A stretch of DNA of 64,000 nt from Haliotis asinina (Eukaryota; Mollusca; Gastropoda; Lepetellida; Haliotidae), in assembly GCF_037392515.1 (NCBI RefSeq), contig NC_090290.1:54758753-54822752 (forward strand), in the 5' to 3' direction. Shown piece after piece: positions 1 through 12,474 of this stretch. How positions within the stretch are numbered: position 1 is the stretch's first letter; each line of letters begins with the position of its first letter. The position numbers were made by a program, and so were the translations under genes. The notes beneath the pieces were generated by a model, which was not told the DNA's origin, made no database searches, and saw only the letters and a program-made list of their open reading frames with translations.

Positions 1-589
1 TTAAGTAAAATTGAAAGATCGGTCTTCCTATATGGACAAGCAATTCACCAATTTTCAACTACTTGAACGACATTGACGTGTATCATAATTCGTAAATATG
101 TATGTGTGTATTAAAGTCATTGCTTCATTGCTTGTGTGTCGGTAGTGTTATGGTGCTTGTTGTAGAAAATGAACAATTTCCTTTCCTATCTGAATGTTAA
201 CATTATCATCATTTGAGCTGTAAGTATATTTCGAAGCTTTACAAAATTACACAGATCAGCAACATTTTCTGAACACATTATCATGCACCAATTTTTCAAC
301 AGCAAAAATTGTTCTACTTATATTAAGGAAGCACCGCCGTTGTGTTCTTTATACACATGGATCTGACTGTCAGTTGCCGCTATCTTATAATTATACTTGT
401 TCATTTAGTATGGAACGTGAGCCTTGTTACGAACTTTAGTTGATTGATTGGTGTGATGGTGTTATTGGGGTCACTATCCAGGAGTTTGAAATAGTGTAAA
501 TTGATCGCCCCCATGCACAACACGTAATTCCCTCCATAATCATTGCAATCCTCGTTAACCAATGTTTGAAGCCAACTCACTTGTGAATA
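1..589. other. no recognisable feature
   Basis: AT-rich sequence up to the target site of the first Tc1 element. Only short open frames with no family resemblance were seen on either strand. Confidence 0.5.
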
Positions 590-591
590 TA

Positions 592-1878
592 CAGTATGGT
601 TCAAAATTATTGAGAATAGCTAAACCATTTCATATTATTGAACGAGAACAAATCAGATAAAATTGAATGTATTGTGAAAGTGAACTGACCTTTTGATGTT
701 GTGTAGGTAACAATTTAATATTTTATCAAGTCTCCTTGAGCTTCACGGCACAGTCTAAGACGGGTAGGCATACTTCCTATCAGAGAGGTTAGTGTCTCGT
801 GAGTTATGCTGTCCCAGTATCGGACCACTTCTCTCTTCATGTCTTCAATTTTTGTCAACCCCTTTTGATTCACACATTCCTTCATCATTCCCCAAATGTT
901 CTCAATGGGATTTAAGTCAGGACTATATGCAGGAAATGGTAATGCAGTCACATTTTTCTGCTGAAACCACTGCTTGGCATGTTTTGCGGTGTGTTTAGGA
1001 TCATTATCTTGCTGCAAAATCCAGTCATTTCCATAAAACACATGTGCACTTGGAAGGAGAAAATTATCTAATATGTTAGTGTAGCGTTGACCTGTCAGAT
1101 TTCCCTCAAACACACACAGCGGGGTCGTTCCTAATAAGGATATCCCTCCCCATACATAAAACTTTGGGCTGTATTTAGGTCGTCGATACAACGGTGCTGA
1201 CGCAGACTTTGTCCATATTTTCACATTATTGGGATATACCCATATTGCGCTTTCATCAGTAAAAATCACATTTTCCCAGTCAAAGTTTTCATGTGCCAAA
1301 CACCACTCAACACGCCTGTCTTTATGTTCTTATTTCATGAGAGGAGAAGGAATTCCAGTCTTTTTCTCCCATCCAAGATCAATCAAATTTCTTCTAACTG
1401 TAGATTTTGATACAACTGTTGATCCCCTTTCTATCATTTCATACCTGATGTTGGAGATGCTTGCCCTTTGCTTTTTAGACGCTAAAATTCCCAGCCGGAG
1501 GCGATCTGAGAAGTCCAATTTTCTGGGTCTCCCTGCTCCTTTCTGGTGCCCAAAATCCTTTCCCTCTTTAAACTTCTTCCTAATCCTATACACAGTAGAA
1601 AGACGAGTTCCTGTTCTCTCTGCCAATGTATTTACATCATCAATTCCTTGATTACACAACTCAAAAATCAACCTTCTTTTATCCTCAGCAGACATTGTTG
1701 ACAGTGCTGAGGAAAATGACGTCTGCTACAAATTCAGGGGAGGTAACTCTAATTGTACTATACTCAGTAGGCCAAGATGAGTTACCTCCCTTAAACCATT
1801 ACTTAGTGTTAAGTATCAGTGAATCAGTTGAGGTGTTAGGATAGCTCAAAGTAAGAGGAAAAATTATGAACCAGACTA
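592..1878 (-). mobile_element. Tc1/mariner-type DNA transposon, nearly intact
   Basis: The unit is about 1.29 kb and is flanked by TA at 590-591 and 1879-1880, the target duplication expected for Tc1/mariner. The left end (CAGTATGGTTCAAAATTATT) and the reverse complement of the right end (TAGTCTGGTTCATAATTTTT) form imperfect terminal inverted repeats. It carries one transposase gene on the minus strand. Length, TA duplication, terminal repeats and DD34E transposase all fit the Tc1 family. Confidence 0.9.
715..1695 (-). pseudogene. Tc1-like DD34E transposase interrupted by one in-frame stop
   Basis: Cut-and-paste transposase acting on the terminal repeats of its element. The N-terminal part (1695 down to 1330, 121 codons) has paired helix-turn-helix DNA-binding character, with GAGRPRKL as the GRPR-like hinge. 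The C-terminal part holds the catalytic triad: D in FTDESAIW, D in LQQDNDPKHTAKH, and E in YSPDLNPIENIW, with 34 residues between the last two acids. The halves share one reading frame, separated only by a TAA codon at 1332-1330, followed by residues (EHKDRRVEW) that continue the normal alignment. Full length would be about 326 codons, the usual Tc1 size. This copy is probably dead or nearly so; the stop could also be an assembly error. Start taken as the ATG at 1695, preceding MSAEDKRR. Confidence 0.9.
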
Positions 1879-1880
1879 TA

Positions 1881-2309
1881 CTTTCCTACTGTGAAGCACT
1901 GGGTACAAGCATCAGTAGGTGAAGTGATGCCTTAAATCATGTTGAGGCATCATCCTGAGAGCAGAGGTACCGTAAGTCCCCCTGGTCCTGACTAGATGGC
2001 ATGATTTTGTTTATTATTGGTTTATAGACCGTGTATATACATGATAAACATTTTAACTTTCAATCCATGACTCGTAGGTGCATACGTGCGCGTATAATTT
2101 TTCTCGTCTCTAAGTGGCAGAAGCAACGCCCGATTAGATTCTAACTCACTATCATACTTCGGTAGAGCATATCACTTGACAACCCTTAAATTGCCATGGA
2201 CGTTGACTAAGACGAGATATTCACATTCGAATGACAAAACCGAGTGAGTATGGTAGTTTGTGGTAGACATCATATGTATGTTGACTCATTTGGAAAGTAA
2301 TTAACTATT
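1881..2309. other. no recognisable feature
   Basis: No convincing coding or repeat structure was seen between the Tc1 element and a possible LINE remnant. Confidence 0.4.
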
Positions 2310-2945
2310 GGTTTAGATTGCTTTAAAGGCATGTGGAGAGGTATCTTGAACAGAGCTTTGTTGCATAGTTTAGATAAAGTTGGACGTACAGCGCGAGTGT
2401 ATCATGTTAGACCTATTATATAAACGTATGGGTTAGGTTTTGTATGGAAGATTCAAGCTGTTGGATGTAAGGGGGATTTTCTCTTCTATTTTGAAACAAG
2501 GAAAAGGAATTGTCACGTTCAATTAATAACGGCTGAAACTAACGTATGTTCATCATTACATTCATATTATAAATTAAAACTGTTCTGTTCGGAAAAGTTT
2601 CTTGTAAATGTAAAATCAAAAGAAGCAAGACGTTGGATTATGTTACAAAAAGTTGACATTCCAAATAGCTATTGTAAGACATGTAAATCAGATTCTATAG
2701 ATAATACGTTTAATTTTCTTCATAAATTCCAGGATATAAAGCATTACCTGATCAATACTTTGAAAATGTACATATATGCATGGTCCAACACATTTACTCT
2801 CCAGTTAGAATTATGTTAAATATGCATTGAATGTTGCGCATTGCATTTGTTTGACTGACTGTCACCCATCCAAAAATGTATTGTGCACGTTAACTTTGTA
2901 TGAGGCCCGAGGAGCCTTCTCCTGAATAAAAGATTGATTGCTTGT
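2310..2945 (+). repeat. possible decayed LINE 3' end
   Basis: Broken plus-strand frames with a cysteine pair (YCKTCKSD near 2670) lead into a 3' tail. The tail carries a short hairpin (AGGAGCC...CTCCT) and AATAAAAGATTGATTG. Such hairpin plus ATTG-repeat ends are common on molluscan LINEs. No reverse-transcriptase motif survives, so the class is a guess. Confidence 0.3.
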
Positions 2946-4120
2946 ATGCCAGTTAAAGCAATACTGAACAATCCCAAAGAGGTACACCACAAATGGATAT
3001 CACATATTTTGTACCAACGGGGGTAATCGAATGTGTGTGTTCTGCGTCACGAGCCATGAACAAGAGGAATGGAATACGACAAAAGGTATTCTGAGTAAAG
3101 ATGCGGGGCCACATGGGTTCATTCACCTATTCAGTAACCCGGATTGAAACTGTCTGCATTGGACGACAGAACAGAAACACAAACTTAGTCACAGTCACGA
3201 ACAGGTGTTGATCATTTTTCAAAAATAACAAGAGGCAAATTCAAAAGAATAAAAACATCTAACACACACATTATTGTGTTCTCATGACATTGTTATTCGT
3301 AAAGAAGTTGTTATCCCAAAGTGTTATCGATATTGTGCTTCTCAACTTCCAAAATGCCACCTAAAAAGACATTAAGTTTACGTTTTAGTTACGTTTTGGA
3401 AATGAGAGTACGTACTCCTGTGAGTGCTTTGAGTGAGTTACCCTGACGAACTGCCCTATGGGAGGCAATGTTGTTTCAAGAAACTGAGGGCAACCCAGGT
3501 TTGTCGTGAGAGGCGATTGACCGGATCGGGAGATGAGACTCATTGCGTTGATGGATTCATGTAAGCGAATCCAAACTATGCCAGTAATCAAGTTTCGATA
3601 TTATATACAGATCAGGAACCCTGCTCAACCCGACTGTCTAAACAACCAAACCAAAACTCATTCCAGAAGGTTGTGTCGGGATGAACTGTATTATCAGAGG
3701 TATTTTACGCACGCTTGAAGCTCACTACACCAGGTACCTGTATATCTCTCTCAAGGTAGTAAGAAAACTTTGTTGTTTGCCTCCTTAAATATAAATAACT
3801 GAAACTGAAATATTTATTGTACATATTAATTCATTTATTTCTTTTGATATTATGAAATAGATGATAACAGGGGATGCTTTCGAAAGGGTGTCCGAGTTAC
3901 ATCTTGTTAAAATAGTGTCGCTTGAGTAGCATGAATATACCATTTTTTCCGCTGAAGACAATCTGTTTGGTTTATCGCCCCTTAGAGCAGGGTATCAGTA
4001 ATATCAGAATGTTCCAGCTTGGTGTGGGAGGAGCGGAGGACGTGGAACAGGTCTGAAGAGCAATGGAGGTATAATTCACAGACAAATTGGGAAACACAAT
4101 AAAGGTGGTTCCGTGATTCA
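2946..4120. other. no recognisable feature
   Basis: Only short open frames without family resemblance. Part may be old repeat (GGATCGGGAGATGAGACTCA near 3520 resembles a degraded family A repeat), but this is too weak to call. Confidence 0.4.
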
Positions 4121-4136
4121 ACCCACGTTCCTAGGT

Positions 4137-5788
4137 CGTTACACGACTGTGTCACCCTTGTCCTTCAAGACTGTGTCACCCTTGTCCTTCAAGACTGTCC
4201 TTCAAGACTGTGCCACCCTTGTCCTTCAAGACTGTGTCACCCTTGTCCTTCAAGACTGTCCTTCAAGACTGTGCCACCCTTGTCCTTCAAGACTGTGCCA
4301 CCCTTGTCCTTCAAGACTGTGTCACCCTTGTCCTTCAAGACTGTGCCACCCTTGTCCTTCAAGACTGTGTCACCCTTGTCCTTCAAGACTGTGCCACCCT
4401 TGTCCTTCAAGACTGTCCTTCAAGACTGTGCCACCCTTGTCCTTCAAGACTGTCCTTCAAGACTGTGCCACCCTTGTCCTTCAAGACTGTCCTTCAAGAC
4501 TGTGCCACCCTTGTCCTTCAAGACTTTCCTTCGAGACTGTGCCACCCTTGTCCTTCAAGACTGTGCCACCCTTGTCCTTCAAGACTGTCCTTCAAGACTG
4601 TGTCACCCTTGTCCTTCAAGACTGTGCCACCCTTGTCCTTCAAGACTGTCCTTCAAGACTGTGCCACCCTTGTCCTTCAAGACTGTGCCACCCTTGTCCT
4701 TCAAGACTGTCCTTCAAGACTGTGCCACCCTTGTCCTTCAAGACTGTGTCACCCTTGTCCTTCAAGACTGTGCCACCCTTGTCCTTCAAGACTGTCCTTC
4801 AAGACTGTGCCACCCTTGTCCTTCAAGACTGTGCCACCCTTGTCCTTCAAGACTGTGTCACCCTTGTCCTTCAAGACTGTGCCACCCTTGTCCTTCAAGA
4901 CTGTCCTTCAAGACTGTGCCACCCTTGTCCTTCAAGACTGTGCCACCCTTGTCCTTCAAGACTGTGCCACCCTTGTCCTTCAAGACTGTGCCACCCTTGT
5001 CCTTCAAGACTGTCCTTCAAGACTGTGCCACTCTTGTCCTTCAAGACTGTGCCACCCTTGTCCTTCAAGACTGTGTCACCCTTGTCCTTCAAGACTGTGT
5101 CACCCTTGTCCTTCAAGACTGTCCTTCAAGACTGTGTCACCCTTGTCCTTCAAGACTGTGCCACCCTTGTCCTTCAAGACTGTCCTTCAAGACTGTGCCA
5201 CCCTTGTCCTTCAAGACTGTGCCACCCTTGTCCTTCAAGACTGTCCTTCAAGACTGTGCCACCCTTGTCCTTCAAGACTGTGTCACCCTTGTCCTTCAAG
5301 ACTGTGCCACCCTTGTCCTTCAAGACTGTCCTTCAAGACTGTGCCACCCTTGTCCTTCAAGACTGTGCCACCCTTGTCCTTCAAGACTGTGTCACCCTTG
5401 TCCTTCAAGACTGTGCCACCCTTGTCCTTCAAGACTGTCCTTCAAGACTGTGCCACCCTTGTCCTTCAAGACTGTGCCACCCTTGTCCTTCAAGACTGTG
5501 CCACCCTTGTCCTTCAAGACTGTGCCACCCTTGTCCTTCAAGACTGTCCTTCAAGACTGTGCCACTCTTGTCCTTCAAGACTGTGCCACCCTTGTCCTTC
5601 AAGACTGTGTCACCCTTGTCCTTCAAGACTGTGTCACCCTTGTCCTTCAAGACTGTCCTTCAAGACTGTGCCACCCTTGTCCTTCAAGACTGTCCTTCAA
5701 GACTGTGCCACCCTTGTCCTTCAAGACTGTCCTTCAAGACTGTGCCACCCTTGTCCTTCAAGACTGTGCCACCCTTGTCCTTCAAGAC
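4137..5788. repeat. minisatellite of 24-bp and 13-bp units with a 534-bp higher-order period
   Basis: About 1.65 kb built from a 24-bp unit (GTGCCACCCTTGTCCTTCAA plus GACT) and a 13-bp unit (GTCCTTCAAGACT) that equals its last 13 bases. A common T variant (GTGTCACCC) recurs in order. Rare variants such as CACTCTT occur at 5032 and 5566, exactly 534 bp apart, showing that a block of nineteen 24-bp and six 13-bp units was duplicated. The repeat has no stop codon in any forward frame, so three long forward frames (over 500 codons each) are open by composition. No gene is called. Confidence 0.95.
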
Positions 5789-5789
5789 C

Positions 5790-7499
5790 AATGTAGTTCT
5801 TACATGTTTACACGGAGACAGGAATAGACATCTTAAGACGTAGGCGACTTACAACTTAGATTGATGGAAAACAACATGACCTGCTATCAACACCACGTAT
5901 AACATAGAGGCAACAGAATTCCAAAAATACATTTTCCAATCGTTTCCCGTGCAAGATTTACTGTACGGCTGCGTGCACCAGTACATTTTATGTACAACCT
6001 TATTTCACCTTGAATGGCATCACTATCGATAACATTTGTAATGGGTTTTGTCTGCTGGGACATATTAAAGACGTATTTCATGCACGTTCTAGATCTCTGC
6101 CCAGGGACCCCTCCACACCACGACACTGTCAGATCCTGTGACACTGTCTACTCAAATGCCGTAAACTATTGCCATCAACGCACACATCTTGCGGTAGAGA
6201 GAGAACCACCACCAGAACATTTGTTCCGTCTAGACTCCCGAATTCAAATGGTCTTCATCCAACTGGACAAGTGATTGAAATAGACGTCATACAAGAACAG
6301 AATCAAGTCCAGAAAAACGATTGTTTGGGTGAATGGGAAATAGCGTCAAAGAGCCACGATCCTCAAAAATATCCACTGTTTAATGTCATGAAAGAATTGA
6401 ACTAGAATAACTGTTTTTCATCGTTCTGATTAAATCACTTGTGTTGTTAACATGATTAAAAACTAATTAGCATTAAAAACTAATTAGCGGTGTATCTCTA
6501 GACTGTCTGTTTGGATGATGCTATTTCTTAAAGACAATTGAGTAATCTATCATTTACCGGTGTAAATTACGTTCGGATGACTGAATGAATTTGAAAAACC
6601 TTAAAATCACTTGTCATCTCAGGTATGAGGGGAAATTTGCAGGCTTAATTACAAAAGATAAACCCAGAAAACCGTGTCAACACAAATTTTGCGTGGCTTT
6701 GGTTCTCCACCTGTGGTGTTGTTTTACTACTTGGTTTTGCTTGCTGTTTGTTTTGTTGTGATTTGTTTTGGTGTGTGTGTATGAGTATGTGTGCACGCGT
6801 GTGAGAGAGAAAAGACTCACATGTATGATTATGATTCCAAACGGCCACCAACACATGCACAGGTAAGTCAAGGTTTCCGTTGGACCGCTCTTGCGGTTGA
6901 AAATCGTAAGAAATCATCTGTCTTCTAGTAGCTACTTTAATCATAGACGGAGTGAAAGGTGAATGATATTATTAATCAAATCTGTCCAAATGAATCAATC
7001 TATCTTTTACCGGCGTGTAGTACAAATGGTCTTTCTGCGTTTGTATAAGACTGATGTATTTTCCTTTGAATGCGTGGAACTTGTTTGAGACACTGCAGTC
7101 GTTAATAAAGGGATGAATTATTTCCGTTCATTCCAGAACCCTCTTATTTTGGCCCTTTCAAAATGGACTAATCGTCATTCAGACTGTTGACCTAGTTTGG
7201 AAACGAGAAATCTGATCTCACGCATTCTTTAGACACCTTTTCTTTATCCCATAGTCTCAGATAACCAATGAGAAGTCTTCCAATCCCCCAACACTTCTGA
7301 AGACGACTTTGCGATTTTGTAGCATTGTTTCTTTCGTCGTTCTGTAGAAAAGAGTATAGAGATGGGTTGTTTGAAGCCACAGTCAGCACTGTCCAGCTAT
7401 CTTACATCAACCTTGACTTTGCTCACCCTGGATGAGACACACCAATACTTGATACTTGAACAGGATATAACTCTGTGTTTCCAACCCATGAAAGTGTTC
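5790..7499. other. no recognisable gene
   Basis: Contains a TG-rich stretch around 6715-6810 and a short direct repeat (AAAAACTAATTAGC, near 6458-6487). An open stretch ending near 6405 (containing NGLHPTGQVIEIDVIQEQNQ) looks mildly protein-like but has no recognisable family or splice context. Confidence 0.4.
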
Positions 7500-7712
7500 A
7501 AGAACCCATGTTTGTCGTTGGAGAAACTAACTGGATCGGGCGGTCAGGTTCCCTGACTTGGTTGACACACATCATTATGTCCCACTTGCGTAGATCGATG
7601 CTCATGATGCTGGTCACTGGATTGTCTGGTCCAAGCTCGATTAATACCGACTGTCGCCTGATAACGGGAATATTAATAAGTGCGGGGTTAAGCAACAAAC
7701 TTACCGAGAACG
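7500..7712 (-). repeat. abalone-type short interspersed repeat, family A
   Basis: Reverse-oriented copy of the most frequent repeat here. Diagnostic pieces are the CACTGGATTGTCTGGTCCA core, GACTTGGTTGACACA and a degraded GCGGGGTTAAGCAACAAACT end. No A/B-box promoter is evident in this family. Confidence 0.75.
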
Positions 7713-7854
7713 GTTGTCAGTCCCGATTGTGATGACGATATTGAATGAAGGGGTCGTAAAATGATGTCAGAAAGATGCTACGTGAAGACAGTTTCAACAA
7801 AATGCACTTCAAACTGACCCAACTGAGAGGGACATATGAAGGGCTGCTACGAAT

Positions 7855-7930
7855 GAGTAAGTATTGTATAGGTTTACGCCGATTTTAGCAAAATTCCAGC
7901 AATGGCACGGTGACACACACACAGAGATAA
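7855..7930 (-). repeat. tRNA-SINE family B, 3' fragment
   Basis: The segment reading TTTACGCCGATTTTAGCAAA followed by ATTCCAGCAATGGCACGGTG matches the 3' body of the tRNA-derived SINE seen complete at 44335 and 46728. Confidence 0.55.
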
Positions 7931-7939
7931 CACAAAAGG

Positions 7940-10242
7940 TCATCTTTAGAAACTAGCATCTGCAGCAACAGCAAAAGGAATAAAGCATGTATTACCTTTG
8001 ATAGCAAATGAGGACCAAAAGGGCTTTGTAGCTGTTAATTATATTGGAGAAGTAACTAGAATGATCTATGACGTGATGCATCACACAGAAACCAGGCTTA
8101 TTACTACTTATCGACTTCCAAAAAGCCTCGGTAGAAAATAGATATGCAAAATGTTCTAGATTTTTTCAACTTTGGTCCTGATCTTAAGAAGTGGGTAAAG
8201 ATACTTTTTGTGGATATTGAATCACGTTTCTTAATAAATGGGTACGCAAGCCCATTTTTCAATGTTTCAAGAGGCTGTCGCCGAGGCGATCCAGTATCAC
8301 CATATATATGTAAAATGTGTGCAGAAATACTAGCAAACATAATGGAAATAGAAGCAATGGAAATGTGCACGGAATACAAACGGAATACATACTCTCTCTT
8401 CTCGCCCAATTTGCAGATGATACCACCCTAACCTAAGATGGATCTCAAAACATCAACAATGAATACGTTATCTTCCTTCGCAGGACTTTAAGATGGATCT
8501 CAAAACATCAACAATGAATACGTTATCTTCCTTCGCAGGACTTTAAGATGGATCTCAAAACATCAACAATGAATACGTTATCTTCCTTCGCAGGACTTTA
8601 AGATGGATCTCAAAACAGCAACAATGAATACGTTATCTTCCCTCGCAGGACTTTCTGGACTAAAGGTGAATGTTGAAATAACTAAACTGATTTGGACTGG
8701 GTCAAAGAAGAGAACAAGGTATAAGCTCTGTAAAGAATGGAAACTAGACTGGTCACAGAATCAGTTTCGATTACTTGGTATGGAATTTGGTGTGGACTTA
8801 GATGATATGACAGAATTGAACTGTAACAAAAACTGAAAATTGAAAAAGAAATGGCAATGTGGACGAAAAGAACCTTAACACCACTGGGAAGATATGAGAT
8901 GTTGAGATGTTCTAATTCCAAAACTTAACCTTTGGTTTAGTAGTATTCACAGTCCCTCTAACAAAACAGTGAACGGTTTTCAAAAGAGGTGCTAGCAATT
9001 TATCCGGAAAGGTAAAACTGATAAAATCCAAAGAAATATTATGCAACTACCACCTAAATATGTTATTGCAGCTCAAAAACTAAGTTGGATTACGAGACTG
9101 ATCTATAGCAATGCTATCTGGACAAAGTCGGTCTCAGAATATATCATAGATTTAAATGCTCTTTAGCAGATTCCATTTATTTTATTTAGCAGATTCCATT
9201 TATTTCACGAAGAACATTATTCCCCACATTCATAATACGTTCTGGAAGGAGGTATTCTCCTCATCGTCAACATACTTGTACAGCAGTGACAAAGTTGAAA
9301 ACTGGAGTGGTGAAGAGATCATGTCAAAATCCATTTGGTATAACAATGCTGTTAGAATTTGGTGTGAACCTGTTTATCTACAGCTATGGCATTAAAAGGG
9401 TTTAACATATCTTAGAGATATGATTGATGATGATGGAAAAATATATGACTATAAAGACTTTGTAAAAAGATATAACATCAAAACAGACTTCCTGTCTTAT
9501 CAGTGTCATCCTTTTTATGCAACACCGATCCTTGTGCTGAACTCAGTTCTAGACCCATTTGACCTTACAACATGTCCATGACAACCAATAAACAAGGCTG
9601 CTCAGCTTTATATTTGACCTCCAACATTCACAATGTTTAAAACACTGTTGAAAAGGGAAGATCATTTACAGAAAGAGTATGATATACAGTGGAAGAATAT
9701 TGATCTTATGGCAAAACGATGTACACAAAGTAATGAATTAAGATACTTTCAGTTCAAAACCATTCATGATATACCAATTACCAATAAATCGTTAGCTAAG
9801 ATTGGATTCGTTGAATCCCCAGCTGGTTCTTTATGTAGTGACTCACTTGAAACCATTGTACATATCTTATATACCTATCAATAATCATATGGAGAAAACT
9901 TTCAGAATGGTTTGCAAAATATACGGAAGGAAATATCGAATTCAGTTTCCTAAATACGCTCGTAGTAACCCTGTGTAAAGTTTTTGACATGAATGACAAT
10001 CCTGTGTGCAACTATGACGTTGTTCTCCACATATGCTTTTAGTAACCTGGTGTAATGATCATGTGACATTTACATCTATCATAACCTGTACATTTATCAT
10101 GTCCTTCTATATATCCCTCTCAGTATATGTAAACGAGACACAATCCTCGGTACATCTATATGCACATACATGTATATATTATGTATATGCATTGCTATAA
10201 AATCGATGGAAATGTAACCAAAAAGTGGAAATAGAAAAATGA
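7940..10242 (+). mobile_element. decayed LINE (L1-like reverse transcriptase)
   Basis: Fragments of one reverse transcriptase appear in order across shifting plus-strand frames. Near 8000 there is LPLIANEDQKGFVAVNYIGE (finger region). Near 8150-8330 come a WVKILF block and SRGCRRGDPVSPYI. A FADDTTL catalytic box lies near 8412. SGLKVNVEITKLIW with RFRLLGMEF-like sequence lies near 8660-8800. A C-terminal region with ELRYFQFKTIHDIPITNKSL and a cysteine-containing end lies near 9735-9870. The order and motifs match L1-like LINE ORF2 proteins of molluscs. Many stops and frameshifts make it non-functional, and no endonuclease domain is seen, so it is 5'-truncated. The 3' end near 10242 is approximate. 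Confidence 0.8.
8435..8654 (+). repeat. four tandem copies of a 55-bp LINE segment
   Basis: The block starting AAGATGGATCTCAAAACATC recurs at 8435, 8490, 8545 and 8600. It falls just after the FADD box of the LINE reverse transcriptase. Because 55 is not a multiple of three, each copy shifts the frame, so the expansion postdates loss of function. Confidence 0.9.
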
Positions 10243-10282
10243 AAGTCCTATGGGGACAAATTAAAACTATTTGAGAATACTG

Positions 10283-10640
10283 TATTTAATGGTGATTATT
10301 GGGTTCGAAACCAGAAACCATTAGGTGGGTGACCGTGTTTTACTTCTGAGAGGTTCTACGACAGACCTTCCACACGACGATGCACTTGCGATACATGTGG
10401 TCTCACCTTAATCACGTAGTTTCTTCGAACATTGCCTCTGTTCATCCAGCAGAAAATCGGTACCCAGTGAGTAAGGAAAATGTGACTATTAGCCTTCTTG
10501 CGTACAAGCAGCTTGGGTTATGCAGGTAATAATACTCGTGCCTTGCACAGGACAGGAAGCTGGAATGGCGGGTTGTCATTCTTTCAGATCATTTGAGTTG
10601 GTTGCTTAATCTGACTCGGCAACGTCAAGTAGTGACACTC
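10283..10640 (+). repeat. dispersed short repeat, family C (partial)
   Basis: The stretch with CATCCAGCAGAAAATCGGTA, GTGACTATTAGCC and GCTTGGGTTATGCAGGTAAT matches a second copy near 20995-21120. Shared order of these blocks indicates one SINE-like family; no intact tRNA head was seen. Confidence 0.5.
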
Positions 10641-11009
10641 CGTAGAGCACCACTTCCTGACAAGACTTACAAGTCTACGAGCAACAGTTCACACCACACC
10701 CTTAGCTGATCATGTGATCCTTCGTCAGCCATGTCACTCACTCTCACCATCTGATCTATGATCTCAGTTCTAAGCAAGAATTCCCACAATACGTTGACAG
10801 AGGACAGAACATGAACATCAGCCCTGAGAGTTGAAAAAGTCAACCAACAATCAAAATGTAACGTCAAGGTTTATTGCAAATTTCAAAGGAACTCATAAAA
10901 CTGACGAGCCTTGAGTAACAGAATAAATAGTCGTACTTTAACTCTGAATGTTACAGAAATATTTGAAACATGTTCAAAACATAAATGAAGTTCATTTAGG
11001 AGAAAAACA

Positions 11010-11147
11010 CACTGTGTTGGAAAATCAGTATATAACGAAATCATAATAGCTAAATTTGATTAAAACCGAATGTGTAGCGTGAGGTTTTGAATAAAAACAT
11101 TAGAGCTATTATAATTTTGTTATAAACCTGTGATCTTCCAACACAGT
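11010..11147. repeat. short palindromic MITE-like element
   Basis: ACTGTGTTGGAAAATCAG and TATAACGAAATCATAATAGC at the left are mirrored by the reverse complement of AGCTATTATAATTTTGTTAT and CTTCCAACACAGT at the right. The unit of about 138 bp is nearly all inverted repeat. A partial relative (CAGTATGTGTTCGAAAATCA) lies at about 11200. Confidence 0.6.
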
Positions 11148-12474
11148 ATGTTAATCTCCATTCTACCATAACCGCGTTATGAACATTTTTAAAAAAATAC
11201 AGTATGTGTTCGAAAATCAGAGGTACATAACGTTATTAAATACATCTGAATGACTTTGATTAACTAATTACAGTCCAGTATTTACCGACGTCATTATAGA
11301 ATCTAGAATATTGCACGTAATATCAGTTAAATCCCAAGTGTCATCGATGACGTTGTGAAAAGGCAAGCAGCAGTGTTAATAATTGGAAAATGGGCATAAC
11401 GTCCAATGAAGTCCTATCTTATCTCTCATCTTATAGCCTATCAAATGCTTCATGATAGGGTCAGCACCTACACCGAAACGTCCTATTGCAATGGAGTTTT
11501 CTGTCCATAAAAATTTGTTCCTCTTCCACTTACCAGATCAAAAGAAACTGTTATTATAGTATTATGTGAAGACATCTTCAGTTCGCCAAAAGCATCCTGA
11601 TATGATGGCCACTTGAGTGAAACACCATCGTCGATACCAATGCTTGGGCACCTGAGGGTTCTCAGGAAGAGAGTCGGGTAATGGACTAACATGAGGCAAT
11701 AGGAGTTCTGGAAGCTTCTGCTGTACAGGCTTAGGATAGCGGTACAAAAAGCTGATTCCACAGTCTACAATGGTCTTGTGAAGTGTTATGCTAGATGCTT
11801 AGAATCGTGGCTGGGAACAGTGGAAGATCCTCAACAATTTTAGATGTAAACAAGAATTAATCGAGTCACAAAATAATCCATAAACCTGACGACTGAACCA
11901 AGGACGTGGTGAAGGGCCTCAATGGAGAACTGGTCAGGAGGAGAACCAGAAATTGTCATCCGCAAGGACCTGGAAAACTTTCATCGATCATGGAGACTTT
12001 TATGTGGTGTCTGAAGTTCTTGCTAAAAGACAGACAGAATTGTCCAAATGCACCTTGAAAACTCTGTCTCTGATCTGAACAGAACATGCCGCCCTGTAAA
12101 TGGCAAATTGGTCATGGTCCAGAGGTGTGAGTTACACATGTTTCACCTGCACATTCCCATGCTGTGTTTGCACGATAAGCAAGGATGTTGAGAAGAAAAA
12201 GCCCCCTGCACACCGAGCATACAATAACCCTCTAAAACCTCAGGAGATGGTAGAAGAATTCACAGGTCATCTGCATCCATATATAAAGTATGTAATGCAA
12301 AAATGGGACTAACAGACAGATGGACCCACAGACAAACAGCATTTACTACACAGAAACAGTTTGATATATTGAATACCAGCATTTTCACAAACAATCTGAA
12401 AACCAGGTTTAAGATTATATTTCCAAACATTCCATTCCATTTCACCGTAACTTTCATTTCATATTATACACATG
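11148..12474. other. no recognisable gene
   Basis: Apart from the partial MITE relative near 11200, nothing recognisable. Short open frames on both strands lack family resemblance. Confidence 0.4.

Noticed and set aside
792-1651. Plus-strand frames over the first Tc1 element
   Set aside because: Antisense shadows of the minus-strand transposase.
4113-5843. Three overlapping plus-strand frames of 518-576 codons and two minus-strand frames across the minisatellite
   Set aside because: They arise because the repeat unit has no stop codon in any forward frame; products are pure repeat translations in all frames with no family resemblance.
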